Assembly: GCF_964340395.1 (NCBI RefSeq)
Contig: NC_135551.1
Location: 4,063,963 to 4,127,962 of the forward strand
Direction: 5' to 3'
DNA from: Glandiceps talaboti
Taxonomy: Eukaryota > Hemichordata > Enteropneusta > Spengelidae
Length of the DNA stretch: 64,000 nucleotides
Shown: one piece after another, positions 48,640 through 60,327 of the stretch
Numbering within the stretch: position 1 is the first letter of the stretch
Layout of the letters: every line of letters begins with the position of its first letter
Translations under genes and position numbers: made by a program
Notes under the pieces: generated by a model
The model's input: the letters and a program-made list of their open reading frames with translations, nothing else
The model's database searches: none
What the model was told of the DNA's origin: nothing

Positions 48640-51600
48640 ATGTATGTATGTATGTATGTATGTATGTATGTATGTATGTGATTCCTTTCTAGGTGTAAAC
48701 AGATTAATTTTTAGTTTCATGAGTGAGGAGTATAATACTAGTTGATAATATTTGAAGAGTAAAGTCACTGGTAGTTTGTCATTTGTTCAGGTTTCTTGTT
48801 CTCATGAAATGTTAAAATTAATAAAGATTGTCCAAGAACTATGTACAGTATGACTTTGATATAAATTTGTATCCAGTGAACAGTCCATAACTGGTGTATA
48901 TTCTAGTCATAAAAACTCATTACTATTACTAATAAATTTGAATACCAGGAAATGTCATTGACTGTGATCTGAAAAGTCTGTGGGTGGTGAAAGCCAGTTT
49001 GGTTTGAGTTACCAAGTTACAGCAGAAATATTGAACAAGCAGACACTGTATGTGTACACATACAGTACGTCCACACACGTCACCACAATGAACCATGACT
49101 AGCTAATACTTGCCAAAGGCTGTAAAAGACATCAATAGGTATATAGAAATATGCATATCAAAATGATAATGTTAAGTAGTATAAGTCATTAGATAGGTGT
49201 TGCTATGGAAACAAAGTTGGGTTCCGCTTCATCACTTTGACAGAAAATACCCTTTCATAGCATATTCCAGGAGTTGTTATTAGTCCCTGCGGACGAAGTC
49301 CAGAACGGGGACTTATGGATTGGGTTCCGTCTGTCCGTCCGTCAGTCCGTCCGTCCGTCCGTCCGTCCGTGCGTCCGTAAGTCCGTCCGTCCGTCCGCAG
49401 CTGTTTCTTGGAGATGCCTGGACCGATTTTTTTTCAAACTTGGTACAGGGGCAACATACTATGGCATACATATGCACGTCAATTTGTTTTATGATACAAT
49501 CCAATATGGCCGCCTAGCAACCATTTTGTTTGCGAATTTTTCCTGTCTAAAGCCATAACTCAGACATGCTTTAACAGATCTCATTCAAAGTTGGTATTAG
49601 GACAGTGTTCTATGACATACATGTGCATATTCATTGTTGTCATGATACGATCCAATATGGCCGCCTAGAAGCCATTTTGTTTGTGAATTTTCATGTCCAA
49701 AGCCATAACTCAGACATGCTTGAACAGATCTCATTCAAAGTTGGTATTAGGACAGTGTTCTATGACATACATGTGTATATCCATTTTCGTCATGATACGA
49801 TCCAATATGGCTGCCTGCCAGCCATTTTGTTTGTGAATTTTCCATGTCCAAAGCCATAACTCAGACATGCTTAAACAGATCTCATTTTAAAGTTGGTATT
49901 AGGACAGTGTTCTATGACATACATGTGCATATCCATTTTCGTCGTGATACAATCCAATATGGCTGCCTGGCAGCCATTTTGTTTGTGAATTTTCCATGTC
50001 CAAAGCCATAACTCAGACTCCATTTTCATCATGATATGATCCCCCATACCCAACCAATCCTTTATTGTTGGAGGCATATTCCATGTCCAACAAGCACACA
50101 CAACATATCTAAGTCTGTTTGTTTAAGGTTCACAAATGTTGTTGCGTGATCAGAGTAGTGATAATTCCTTAAAACCCAATTATAGCGGGGACTATGTCAT
50201 TCTCAATGACTTGTTAAGGGTATGAAATAGGATATATATAAATTTTAAATTTTAAATTTTGTAATTTCAAATAAATGTTTGTCTACATTTTATTCTATTA
50301 CAGACATTACTAGAATCATTGATGGCAATTGTTGACAGAGAAGTGGCTGCTAATTTCTCACTATTGCTACTGTGGGCATCACAGGCTAATGCTATACCAG
50401 TAAGTATTTATTACACACTTTTCTGACAATGTTGTTACCATGGTAGTCATCTATTTTCTACACTTTCTGACAGTAGTGTTACCATGGTAGTTGTCTATTT
50501 TCTACACTTTCTGACAATGTTGTTACCATGATAGCTGTCTATTTTCTACACTTTCTGACAATGTTGTTACCACGGTAGTTGTCTATTTTCTACACAATAC
50601 AAAAGCCCATGTCTCTGACATTTGAAAGTAGACTTCATCATATATAAAGTTGAATATCAGACAAATGAACACTTCCAATCAACATTATAAAAATAAAAAA
50701 TGTGTAAGTTAGGAAGAGGAATTTACCAGTATGCAGTAGTATGGTCTCTCTTTGTCAGGATACGTACTACACCAAGTACTTATACTGTATATATAACAAA
50801 ACTACATGTTAGCAGCCAGCATGATGGAACCAATACCTTAGCCATTTAAAAAAAATATATGTTAATCTATTGTAATACTTGTTTTATTGATTTGATAGTA
50901 GTAAGCAAAGGTATGTTTTTATTGTGGCTCATTTCATATCAAATTGCCGCTATGTAGCAGAATAAAAATGCTGTGTACATGTACATGCACTTGAAGACAA
51001 ATGTACTACAAAATAAGAGCATAAATTAATTACTAAATTAATCTAGTTCCCTTGTAATTTATAATGATTGGTACAAATATAAGATGAAATTATGTTTGGT
51101 GGGGGTGGGGGTGGGGGAGGGGAGCAGTGGAATGAGACAGGCCTCTGCCAAAACACATGATGGTAGCCCATTGTAGTACACACCTGACTGCAAAACAGGT
51201 GTCACCACACATTTGAAGTACTCTCAATAATTTTCTGACCAGGTAACAGTAATTTATTGATAACTAAAAAGCAGTTTTGTAAAATTGTAATTACATGTCT
51301 AAAATCTGTATAAGTAACATTACATTGTACCTTTCAGATAACGTACTGGACTTTGGCACTTGTGTTGTCAGACAAGAAGGTTTTACAATCCTTACGTGAT
51401 GAGATTAAAAGTGTGATTGGTGACAGGAAAGGAGACTTAAATATAACTGAAGAGGATTTAAAGAAGATGCCAGGAATAAAAAGGGCAGTCTTAGAAGCTA
51501 TTAGACTTAGATCACCAGGTGTTATTACAAGGAAAGTTATCAAACCATTCAAAATCAAGGTAGAGTCTTTTTTTTTTATAGTTTTTATATCCATAATATT

Positions 51601-53897
51601 TTATTTACTGTATGTGATATTTACACAGTTGTGTTTCTTCATACAGTTGGTTGTGTCTCAAATGTGAATATTGGTTGAAGTAGCAAATAAGGCCAGAACT
51701 AATAACAGATGTATCATCTTTTGAAGTAGTGATAATTGAAAATTACTCCCTGTGAAATACAGGTAGTTATGTAGACTCAAAAGTTCAAAGGGTTGTCGGT
51801 GGCCGAGTGGTTAAACCACTTGCCTCTTACCACTGCGGTCGGGGTCGAACTCCATTCAGGGTTCGATTAAATTTACCACGCTGTAAGTAAGAAGAGTGTC
51901 GTTCATTTAGACTCTACCGGACAATGCAGGTAATCATACACTTAGCAAATGTGTAACTATGTTTTACAGTGTACATGTATGCTGTGCAAAATGCAAAATT
52001 CCAAGAAACAGAAAAATACTACCAAAAACACATTCCATATTAGACTGTTTTCAGTACAGTACAGAACACATGCATTATTTAGTAAAATTGTTATAAAATT
52101 ATGTTACCTTGGTAACAAGTGTATCCTTAAACAATGTCATTATCATCAAATCAATTATTGTGGTTTTTTTCTAGAACTATACAGTACCAGCAGGTGATCT
52201 GTTGATGTTGTCGCCATACTGGGCTCACAGGAATACAACTCACTTCCCAGATCCAGAGAAATTTAATCCAGTGAGTATTACCATTAAATACAACAAAGTC
52301 TATAATATTTAGGGCTATTTATTTATTCATACTTGTTGAACTTGACTGTGTACTCATGCATGTAAATTTAGCTCACTTGACAATGTATAGTAATTTTGAG
52401 TTTAAATGTTTGGAACAAAGAATACTTATTAGATGTCTAAATATCCCACACAGTCTAGCTTACATTTTACACATTCAAAAATACAAGTGAAAGACATGAA
52501 GATGTTGAACAAAGGTAACTCCCTCTTTATTGATCAGGCTAAGAATTCATACAATATTTACTGTACTCATTTCAGGATCGTTGGTTGAAGGCAGATCTGG
52601 AGAAGAATGTATTCCTAGATGGGTTTGTAGCATTTGGTGGTGGGAGGTACCAATGTCCTGGCAGGTTAGTGTACTAAAGTGTGTAAAGTCATGATAATAG
52701 AATGGCCCAGCTTGGATGCTATAAGTTGTCATTAAAGCCTCACTGCCCCTTTTTTTCTGAATAACTAAAGTCCTTGGGTAAAATTTCAATCAACATTGTG
52801 TCCCAGTCAACCCAGCTGTATAATTGGGGACCTGGTAGGATAGATGTTGTAATGTGAATGCTTAAAATCCTATGTACAGAGACTGCAATGGATTGTATGC
52901 TCCATTGGAAGTTGAGGAAGTATAAAGTCCATTGCATCGCTATAGGGCCAATGCCAGAGGTAATAATTGGAAAGTGCTTTGATCAGTCAAAAATAACTTA
53001 CTATTTATCAAAAACATTTCATTAACTATTTAATAAATTATGCAAATTATCCTTTTGGTTTTTAATCATAGATGGTTTGCCCTGATGGAGATTCACATGT
53101 TAGTTGTCATGGTGTTACATACCTTTGATATGAAACTAGTAGATCCAGTACCACTCAGGGTAAGTGACTGTACCTTTGTCGTAGAATACAGTTAGTGTAG
53201 TTCTCGGAACTTACCATAATTCACAATTGGTAACTTCAAGAACTAACTACACATCATTTAGCTTGAAATTTAACATCAAATCACACTTTTCTTTTTTCAT
53301 TTTTCTGTACTGATTTTGATATAATGTACATAATAGATGTCTACAGATTATGTTAACTGTATGCAGTGAAACTCCCTTTACTCACAGTTCTCACTCGATT
53401 GTTTTTTACTTCGTTGTTTCTTTAAGGTGTTTTTGTATTATTTTGTGCTTCATTCATTTCTTTGTAATGCAGTAGATCAGTTCCCTATCTCCACTGCACA
53501 ATGGTAGTTTATATTTTATATAGTGTGGGGACTCTGGGGAGGTCAAGTGTCATCTGTTAGAGAAGTTGTTGGTGACATCATAGAAATCTACTTTATAGTG
53601 GCTACATCACTTTCATCCAAAGCATCAAGATGGTATTAGACTAGTGTAAATAGGGGAGGTGGGCCTTTAAAAAGATGTCTACTGACAAGTATAAATATAA
53701 CCACTAAATCATTTTTCCTGTGACATATTTAGTCAGTGGTCATTAGTATATTTTGTATTTGTCTGTATTTTAGACTCATGTCATTCTTTCTTAACATTCA
53801 TGTCTTACAATTCTATTTATTTCAGAGTCCTCTTCATCTTGTTGGAACACAGCAGCCATCAACACAGTGTCAGATTGCATTCAGTAAAATCAACTGA
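42555..53897 (+). CDS. CYP39A1: CYP39-family cytochrome P450 (oxysterol 7-alpha-hydroxylase-like), 10 exons
   Basis: Coding exons: 42555-42785, 45129-45264, 47396-47720, 48277-48370, 50304-50399, 51338-51559, 52175-52270, 52576-52664, 53072-53159, 53826-53897. All introns are GT-AG and all junctions keep frame, giving 482 residues (476 if the stronger-context ATG at 42573 is used; human CYP39A1 is about 470). Landmarks: N-terminal membrane anchor (VVILILTVVLTWFILKRK), Pro-rich hinge (GLPPAVAGWIPWLG), YDEDFEYGSQLPE, I-helix LLLLWASQANAIP around W286, ExxR at E347-R350, FNPDRW across exons 7-8, and heme motif FGGGRYQCPGR with C427. Segment-by-segment similarity to vertebrate CYP39A1, recalled from family knowledge, is strong (for example APLDFI, EDFEYGSQLPE, SPGVITRKV). 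The family 7-alpha-hydroxylates oxysterols such as 24-hydroxycholesterol in the ER membrane. The usual I-helix Thr is absent, as in the CYP7/8/39 group. Confidence 0.9.
43142..43921. mobile_element. Foldback element with ~165-bp inverted ends, CYP39 intron 1
   Basis: CACAGGGGCTTGAAATTGGC, then CATATGTGTTTACAAATAG, runs inward at the left. The reverse complement ends at 43921. The arms continue through GCCATGTAATAAAGTGATGA on the left and TCATCACTTTATTACATGGC on the right, then GTTCTACTGAGC. The left arm has about 75-100 extra bases (about 43311-43396) that look like a secondary insertion. No coding sequence is present. Confidence 0.7.
44186..44868. repeat. Satellite of mixed 27-bp and 21-bp units, CYP39 intron 1
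   Basis: Two unit types alternate: A, ACAGTCTAACATATATATCA then TGTATGT (27 bp), and B, ACAGTCTAACATCACGTATG then T (21 bp). B is A with the central AT-rich part replaced or shortened. The early part follows a higher-order AABAB arrangement and the later part is mostly A. Both lengths are multiples of three, so long ORFs stay open on both strands; these are artefacts. Confidence 0.95.
45306..45449. repeat. Nested inverted-repeat element, CYP39 intron 2
   Basis: CCTGGCTATGAGGGCACTAG-TAAATGTC at the left is inverted at the right as GACGTCTACTAGTGCCCAAA-TAAAGCCAGG. A second hairpin (CAACTATTTCCTGAAAGTGA then AATAGTTG) lies inside. It is probably a MITE. Confidence 0.6.
45989..46069. repeat. Hairpin, ~30-bp arms, CYP39 intron 2
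   Basis: ATAGACTTAATTTTCAAAAG-AATAAGGATGT returns inverted as ACATCCTTATTCTTTTAAAT-TAAGTCTAT around a 20-bp AT-rich loop. Confidence 0.7.
46838..47180. repeat. Dispersed repeat, CYP39 intron 2 (relative at 57590-57875)
   Basis: Landmarks ATTAGATGTTA-TCCCCAATA, GAATAACATA, TTTTGA-CATTTTGACTCA, ACAGCAGAACCAGTGATGTA, GACGTGC-TTGC, and CCAGAGTATATATTCCATAT recur in order at 57590-57875. A shorter, more diverged copy lies at about 46490-46630. Confidence 0.65.
48371..48679. repeat. (GTAT)n microsatellite beginning exactly at a CYP39 splice donor
   Basis: The tract starts at the first intron base after exon 4 (AAAG|GTATGTATG) and runs about 310 bp with GCAT, GTGT and TGTA interruptions. Each register supplies a GTATGT donor-like hexamer. 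Confidence 0.95.
49281..50194. mobile_element. Pearl/Helentron-like element, copy 4, CYP39 intron 4
   Basis: Ends are TAGTCCCTGC (49281-49290) and its near reverse complement GCGGGGACTA (50185-50194). After the head comes a CCGT microsatellite (about 49330-49400) and TTGGAGATGCCTGGACCGAT. Four tandem units of about 150 bp follow, each with ATCCAATATGGC-GCCT, CCATTTTGTTTG-GAATTTT and AAAGCCATAACTCAGACATG. No coding potential is seen. Confidence 0.7.
50418..50597. repeat. ~57-bp tandem repeat, CYP39 intron 5
   Basis: Four near-identical copies of TTCTGACAATGTTGTTACCA, TGGTAGTTGTCTATTTTCTA and CACT, starting 18 bases after the exon 5 donor. Confidence 0.8.
51789..51930 (+). mobile_element. tRNA-derived SINE, CYP39 intron 6
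   Basis: The head resembles a tRNA of the Ser/Leu type: A-box-like TGGCCGAGTGGTTAA near 51800 and B-box-like GGTTCGATTAA near 51861, with anticodon-arm-like sequence between. The acceptor stem does not pair well and there is no tRNA-length closure, so a functional tRNA is unlikely. A tRNA-unrelated body (GTAAGTAAGAAGAGTGTCGT, then ACTCTACCGGACAATG) follows. Confidence 0.6.
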
Positions 53898-53945
53898 CGA
53901 TGGAGGGAATGTCAGGAGAAATGTAAAGGTTTAGCTCATCAATGC

Positions 53946-53951
53946 AATAAA
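53946..53951 (+). promoter_or_regulatory. CYP39 polyadenylation signal
   Basis: The first AATAAA after the stop codon, 49 bases downstream of it. Later A/T-rich hexamers could give longer 3' ends. Confidence 0.5.
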
Positions 53952-54220
53952 AGATAAAACTTCATTTTAACTTCTGCAATCAATTTTTAGATAATGCCAA
54001 AGGTTTGCAAGATGAATATTTTTAATATTTCCCTCAGGTATGGAATTTTTATAATAATGATTGATAAATATAATATATGAATACCTTTTAGCTATATATT
54101 AAAATGTGTATGGTAAATCAAAAAGTTATAAATTTGCCAGAACTAATGTCACAGGGCAATATCAATGTCAGACATGAATTTAGAGTTAAAATCAAGGTCA
54201 TGCTTCACGCACAGCTTTGT

Positions 54221-54547
54221 TTTACAGGAGATATCATCTTAGCTTAATTGCTACAAATGCTCTCAAGTGTTATATTAAGATCAGTGAGACCAATCATAAG
54301 GTTTCATGTTGAGATAGACACTATAAAGATAACACATAAATATCACTTACACAGTGTGGGCTCTGTATTTAGTTAATGAAAACAAAAAGAAATAACGGTA
54401 CAAATGTAACAAAATACAGAGCAGACACTGAAAGGGATGTGTTATCTATATTGTGTTTATCTCAACAAGAAACATTGTGATCAGTCTCACTGATCTTAAT
54501 ACATTGTTTAATAGTACTTGCAAGCTAAGATGAAATCTCTCGTAAAG
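54221..54547. mobile_element. Foldback element with ~155-bp inverted arms
   Basis: The left arm contains TTTACAGGAGATATCATCTT, AAGATCAGTGAGACCAATCA, GTTGAGATAGACAC and GATAACACAT. The right arm is its reverse complement with about 15-20% differences, ending AAGATGAAATCTCTCGTAAA. The spacer is only about 20 bp. It lies in the CYP39 3' flank. Confidence 0.7.
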
Positions 54548-56604
54548 TGGTTCATATTGTAATGTAGCTGTTTAAGTGTGTTGTACTGTTGAAAAGTTGT
54601 AGATTGTCATTCTTCAAAGAAAACTTGGTGTGTGTAAGTTTACAAAAGGTAATGTTTGTAACCAGTTTAAAAGAACCCCCATGTTGTTAAAATACCAGTA
54701 TACTCAGGGTATTTGTATGTGTACTTGCATACATACTGTCTGCAACCAGTCTCTTTCACTTATTACAATTGTTACTCCCCAGAGTACCAACACACACTCA
54801 CAAATCACAGGATATTTTACATGTTTGCATTTTGTAGCTGAAATAACAAATTTTGTAAAGGTTAGTGACGTGGTTTTACATAATTTTGAGTTTATCATGA
54901 AACACTTGTAAAGGTAATATACAATAATGTTTTCAGTATTTCACTTTTATGCAAACAGCAATAGTATATGCACACCAATGCAAGTAATCACCGGTACTTA
55001 TGTATAAGTGATTTTCTGTAATTTCAAGATGTGCGATTAATATTTGTTATAAAATTTACACTACTCAAATTACCTTAAATATTTATGTACATGTTAAATA
55101 CGTACTCCAATAGCAAACAGTAATAAACAGTGGTGATAACATTGCATATAACTAGTAATATGCATTATTGAAATATTTCCATCATTCTCTTCAGTTTTGT
55201 ATATGACCTTTGACCCTCAAAGAGCCCGCAATAAAGTTAAAGAGGAGTAATGAAATTATTTAGAGATTAAAATAGAAAGATAAAAACATAATTTTAAAGT
55301 GTAATAGTTTGTGCAATGTTGGACAAGAGCTTTATATAATTATCTTCATATAAAATGAAATTGTGAACTAAATACATATGATAGAGTGTAAGTATTCTCA
55401 TTGGAATGCAGGATTATTATACCCCATTAAAAAATACCACACAAGTATAAATATTTTTATTGTGCAATCAGTTTATATGTCAAATACCATCAGGTTTTAA
55501 GTCTATCATAGAAAGAGGGAGATCCAATTTGTACTTATTTTTGGACCTATTTTTAAAAATCTATTTGAAAAGAATATTGGCAATACAATGGTAAGCAATG
55601 CAGTACATTCAGTCTGTGGACTATGTGCTGTTTTATAGTACACAGAATGTCATAGAGTTTGAAGTCTATTGGAAGTATATTTTATTTAATCTATTAAATG
55701 TCTGTAAAATTATGTTTAATTTGTTTAATTTCATACACCTTGATAACGTGTTTTTTTTAAAAATAGTATCATATAGATATTTTTATTGTCTGTTATTTGT
55801 GGAATCACAGTTTATGCAATAATATTACAAATTGTAAACAGTTCTTGCAGTATGATACAAGAATCAATTAGTGTTATATTTTTACTGACCTGATGAATGC
55901 ATTTAAAGAAAGTTTTATACATATTTACAATTCCAGGCGGGTTCATAAATATCACTTGATAATGAGGTTCTTCACAACTTTTACAGTGCTTTCAATCAAA
56001 GTATAAACTATGAACTATTCCAATATAGTGATACATTACCAAAGGAGGTCTGTGTCTTAAATTTTGTACAGAATTTAGTAGTGTCAAATCAAAGAGGAGC
56101 TGCAATTGTTTGTGTCATTACTGATAACCTCAGTCATAACAAATACCACATGTAGCGCATCTTAGTTACCAGTTTGAAAGTTTGTTGTTCTCAGACATCA
56201 CTGCATACATCTACAGTACCTGTGTTTGTCATTCAATAGACAGAATTTATTTGCAACAATGCATAATTGTGAGCCCATTCAGTGGTGTTATCAAAGTAAA
56301 CTGTTATTCAACTTTGCTGCTGAGTAGGCAATGTTGTGACTACTATAGCTAAATCTATATCAATGCATCAGAACAAGTTCAGTAATGTATCAATATGTTG
56401 TGGTACTTCATTGTTTTTACTTTGGTTGGAAGCACTGTAAGTTGCTGATTTTATGGGAATTAGAGATATTGACAAAAACCTGTCTATCATAGAATAGAGC
56501 AATGAAATGGAGCGTATAGCAGAAAACTGTTAGGTAAGTGTATAGAAGTATTGTATAGCACCATTGGAAATGTTATGTTAATACCATTTGAATGTCTATC
56601 ATTA
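54548..56604. other. No gene recognised
   Basis: AT-rich DNA downstream of CYP39. ORFs at 54630-54911 and 55598-55822 show no domains and low complexity. Confidence 0.4.
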
Positions 56605-57352
56605 CTATGCTGTACATATATGGTATCAGTGTTACTATGCTGTACATATATGGTATCAGTGTTACTATGCTGTACATATATGGTATCAATATTACTATGC
56701 TGTGCATATATGGTATCAATGTTACTATGCTGTACATATATGGTATCAATGTTACTATGCTGTACATATATGGTATCAATGTTACTATGCTGTACATATA
56801 TGGTATCAGTGTTACTATGCTGTACATATATGGTATCAATATTACTATGCTGTACATATATGGTATCAATATTACTATGCTGTACATATATGGTATCAAT
56901 ATTACTATGCTGTACATATATGGTATCAATATTACTATGCTGTACATATATGGTATCAATATTACTATGCTGTACATATATGGTATCAATATTACTATGC
57001 TGTACATATATGGTATCAATGTTACTATGCTGTACATATATGGTATCAGTGTTACTATGCTGTACATATATGGTATCAGTGTTACTATGCTGTACATATA
57101 TGGTATCAATGTTACTATGCTGTACATATATGGTATCAATATTACTATGCTGTACATATATGGTATCAATATTACTATGCTGTACATATATGGTATCAAT
57201 GTTACTATGCTGTACATATATGGTATCAATGTTACTATGCTGTACATATATGGTATCAATGTTACTATGCTGTACATATATGGTATCAATGTTTCTATGC
57301 TGTACATATATGGTATCAATATTACTATGCTGTACATGTACATATGGTATCA
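56605..57352. repeat. 30-bp satellite, ~25 copies
   Basis: The unit is ACTATGCTGTACATATATGG then TATCAATATT, with three main end variants (CAGTGTT, CAATATT, CAATGTT). A run of six identical CAATATT-type units lies at about 56820-57000. Since 30 is divisible by three, frames on both strands stay open; the apparent 250-300-residue ORFs are artefacts of the repeat. Confidence 0.95.
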
Positions 57353-57589
57353 ATATTCTTTCTATGCAATGTGAGGGCACCCATACTTAATTGTATATTT
57401 CTTAATGGTGAGTTGGTTAGTCGGTGGACACTTTAAAAATGTGTATGTGTACATGTTTCATTTTATAATGACTTGAATATGACAAAGTCAGAAGGAAACT
57501 TTGAACTGTTTGTTTTATCAATGGTCTCTAAATTCAGCAATGAACATTAACTTTAGCTCAGATACACATTTGTTTTGTTGCCATTGTAC

Positions 57590-57875
57590 AATTAGATGTT
57601 ATTCCCCAATAGACGAGTAGTGACTACCCTTAGGTCCTGAGTATTTTCCGACTGAATGAAGGAAAATATTACAGAATAACATAATTATACCAGAGCCAGT
57701 ATTATCAAAGAGACTCATGAAAGTAAGGGAATTTTGAGCATTTTGACTCACAAATCGCTCACAGCAGAACCAGTGATGTAGATACACATTGTCGCAACAG
57801 AGACGTGCGTTGCTGTGACATAGAGCAACCAGAGTATATATTCCATATTTCTAAATGTCTTGTGTATGGTACATT
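57590..57875. repeat. Dispersed repeat (relative of 46838-47180)
   Basis: The shared landmarks are listed under 46838-47180. This copy has a different internal segment (GACGAGTAGTGACTACCCTT). Confidence 0.65.
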
Positions 57876-57908
57876 GTATAATCAATGATGATGTGATATT
57901 TTTCAAAC

Positions 57909-58046
57909 GCTGCATAGTTAATTTTTTTAAAACACTTTGCCAGATTTAAGAAATGCTGCATAATTAATTTTTTTAAAACACTTTGCCAGATTTAAGAAAT
58001 GCTGCATAGTTAATTTTTTTTAAATATTTTGTCAGATTTAAGAAAT
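57909..58046. repeat. 46-bp tandem repeat, 3 copies
   Basis: GCTGCATAGTTAATTTTTTT, AAAACACTTTGCCAGATTTA and AGAAAT, repeated with one or two changes per copy. Confidence 0.85.
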
Positions 58047-58049
58047 ATA

Positions 58050-59980
58050 GTGTTATGAGATCTGATCGAGACACAGAGAATTAAGTACTAAATGGAAATA
58101 AATCTTGTCATTGCTCTCTGTACATGCAAGATTTGTTATTAGTGTAACAGTTCCTGTCAATCATTCACTACTTTGTAACAAGTGAATGCAATGATGAATA
58201 ATTCAGTCTAAGTATAGGTGTTCTATCCTCAGAATATAATAACTTGAAGTGTATGAATCTTGTCTGTAACTGTGTAAGTTCATATACCTTATAATGATTA
58301 GGTAGTGAACTAAGACTATTAAACAAAGGAAACCCTGTAGAGTAACTTACTATAAAGCACTGAAAGAGTTCAATACAATCTGCTTGATAATACAATGTAC
58401 ATTTTATTACATATTTACATTTGGCAATTTAATAAAGATGAAAATTACAAATAAAAAGTACTCTATATAATTTAATTTCTAAAACTTGTACTTAAAAAAC
58501 CTGATACTCAGGGGATCATGTTACATGTACAATGCTTTTGAACTGTTACAACTTACTCGCTTCCAAACATACAATAGTTAATATTTTTAGTTACCTCACC
58601 TTGAGTGGGGAAATACTAACCTGGCAGTGGCAGTCCCTGGATAGGTGGGTACCCATGCGTGTCAGCAAAATTTCAAATGTACCCCTTTTCCCTCAATATT
58701 TCAATGAAAAACACCCCCTTTTTGGTTTTACCTTCAAGGAAACCTAATCCATACTCTGCACGTACACTGTTTGCCCTAATGTTTGAATATAGAGGTGGGC
58801 ATACAGTAATGTAACATGCTGATCTTACATTGACAATGTATGGTCCTGGATTACAGGACCTTTCGTACCCGGCCCTTCGTCGGGAAGTTTCTTCCGAGAG
58901 AGAGAGAGAGAGAGAGAGAGTAGAAAAAGGGCATCCTACCCCTATTCTTGGCGGGTGATCTGAAAAAGTACCCCTTTTTTATGATTCCACGGACTTGCAT
59001 CTGGGACTGCTTCATCTGGGACTGCCACCACTGGGAATGCTAATTAAAACTGCATTAAAGTGATTTAAATTTAAGAATGGCGACTGTCACTGGACTATCA
59101 CTATTTCTGATTGGATAAAAATGATTTCTTACTTTCATTTTCATCAATTCTAATACTATTATGTATTTCACAGAAATCCTAGTATAGAATTGTTGAAAAT
59201 CATCTATGGTAGAAGATTAACTAAAAATACTCTTAGCAAGAGTTACTACCATGTGAATGTACTGTTAACCTCTTTGTGCAACCACCTTTATTCCAATCAC
59301 ATACACATTCTCACAGACCCTGGGGATGGCAGAAATCAGAGGAGTCTGGGTAACCAATACTACTCATCATTGGTCTTGCACTGAATTGAAAAGTTTACTA
59401 CATTTTGAAGAGCTAGACATTCTAAAATTTGTGATCATTGACACAAAATATTATGTATTGAATTGTTAACAATGTTGTAACGTGTATTATAATCAGTGGA
59501 TCAAGAAACTAAAATCTAACGACAAAATAAAGTCTTCAACACAACTTATATACACCTCGTTATCTGCTTTATTTGTTTGTTTGTTTCTATGGTAATATAT
59601 AATGTATTGTATGATTCCTTAGTGTCATTTTTTTGTGTAATATACACTTTTATTTCAAACTTGTGTCCAACATTAATACAATTTTCCTAAATCTGGGTTG
59701 AAATTTTCTATAAATCACAGCAGTAACAAATACGATGATTTGGCAAATTAATCTGATAATAAATATATCATGAAAAGTTTTCCTCTAAAATAAAATAAAA
59801 TGTAATACTGTCTTTTAATCTGTATTAACACACAGTTGTTATCTAAAAATCTATCTAAAACTGTAAGATATGTCTCATAACGTTTGTGGAAAGCGATAAG
59901 TCTTAAAGACTTTTAAATGTATCCAAAAACATTGATCCTCTCTTTCTAATTTTAAAGCTTCAAGGGTCAACTAAAAATGA
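58050..59980. other. No gene recognised
   Basis: Non-coding, AT-rich. It contains a short (AG)n tract at 58896-58920 beside CTTCGTCGGGAAG. Short ORFs lack features. Confidence 0.4.
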
Positions 59981-59983
59981 CAC

Positions 59984-60327
59984 TACAATCAGTGACAGAC
60001 AAGCATTGATGAGTGAAACATGTTACAAACAGGGCAAATAAATACATGACTTGGATTAATAACACTTGGCACAGAAGGTTGGAACAGCAGTCAGAGACTT
60101 GTGTCCTGTTTCATGGTTTGATAAGAACAGTTTTATGTCCTCTTTTCATGTACATGAAATGCCAAGTGAACATGAATTATGATGTCAAGTGGCCATAAAA
60201 CTGTTTTTATCAAATGATGGCATGTAACACATGTCTCCGTAGTTCCAACATGCTGTGCCAAGTGTTATTTATTCTCCCTGTTTATAACAAAGTTCCACTC
60301 ATCAATGCTCGTCTGTCACTGGTTGTA
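59984..60327. mobile_element. 344-bp foldback (MITE-like) element, ~155-bp arms
   Basis: The left arm TACAATCAGTGACAGACAAG, then CATTGATGAGTG, AAACAGGG, AACACTTGGCACAG, GTTGGAAC and AACAGTTTTATG, is matched by its reverse complement ending CACTCATCAATGCTCGTCTG, then TCACTGGTTGTA. The loop is short. A transcript through it would form a long imperfect hairpin. No coding potential is seen. Confidence 0.75.

Noticed and set aside
48271-48768. Tyr/Val/Cys/Met and Ile/His/Thr repeat proteins
   Set aside because: Translations of the (GTAT)n microsatellite inside CYP39 intron 4.
51789-51870. Functional tRNA-Ser/Leu gene
   Set aside because: A- and B-box-like motifs are present but the stems do not close and a SINE-type body follows, so a SINE is the better call.
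56487-57436. Several overlapping frames of 256-297 residues
   Set aside because: They arise from the 30-bp satellite; the same stretch is open in several frames on both strands, which real coding sequence would not be.
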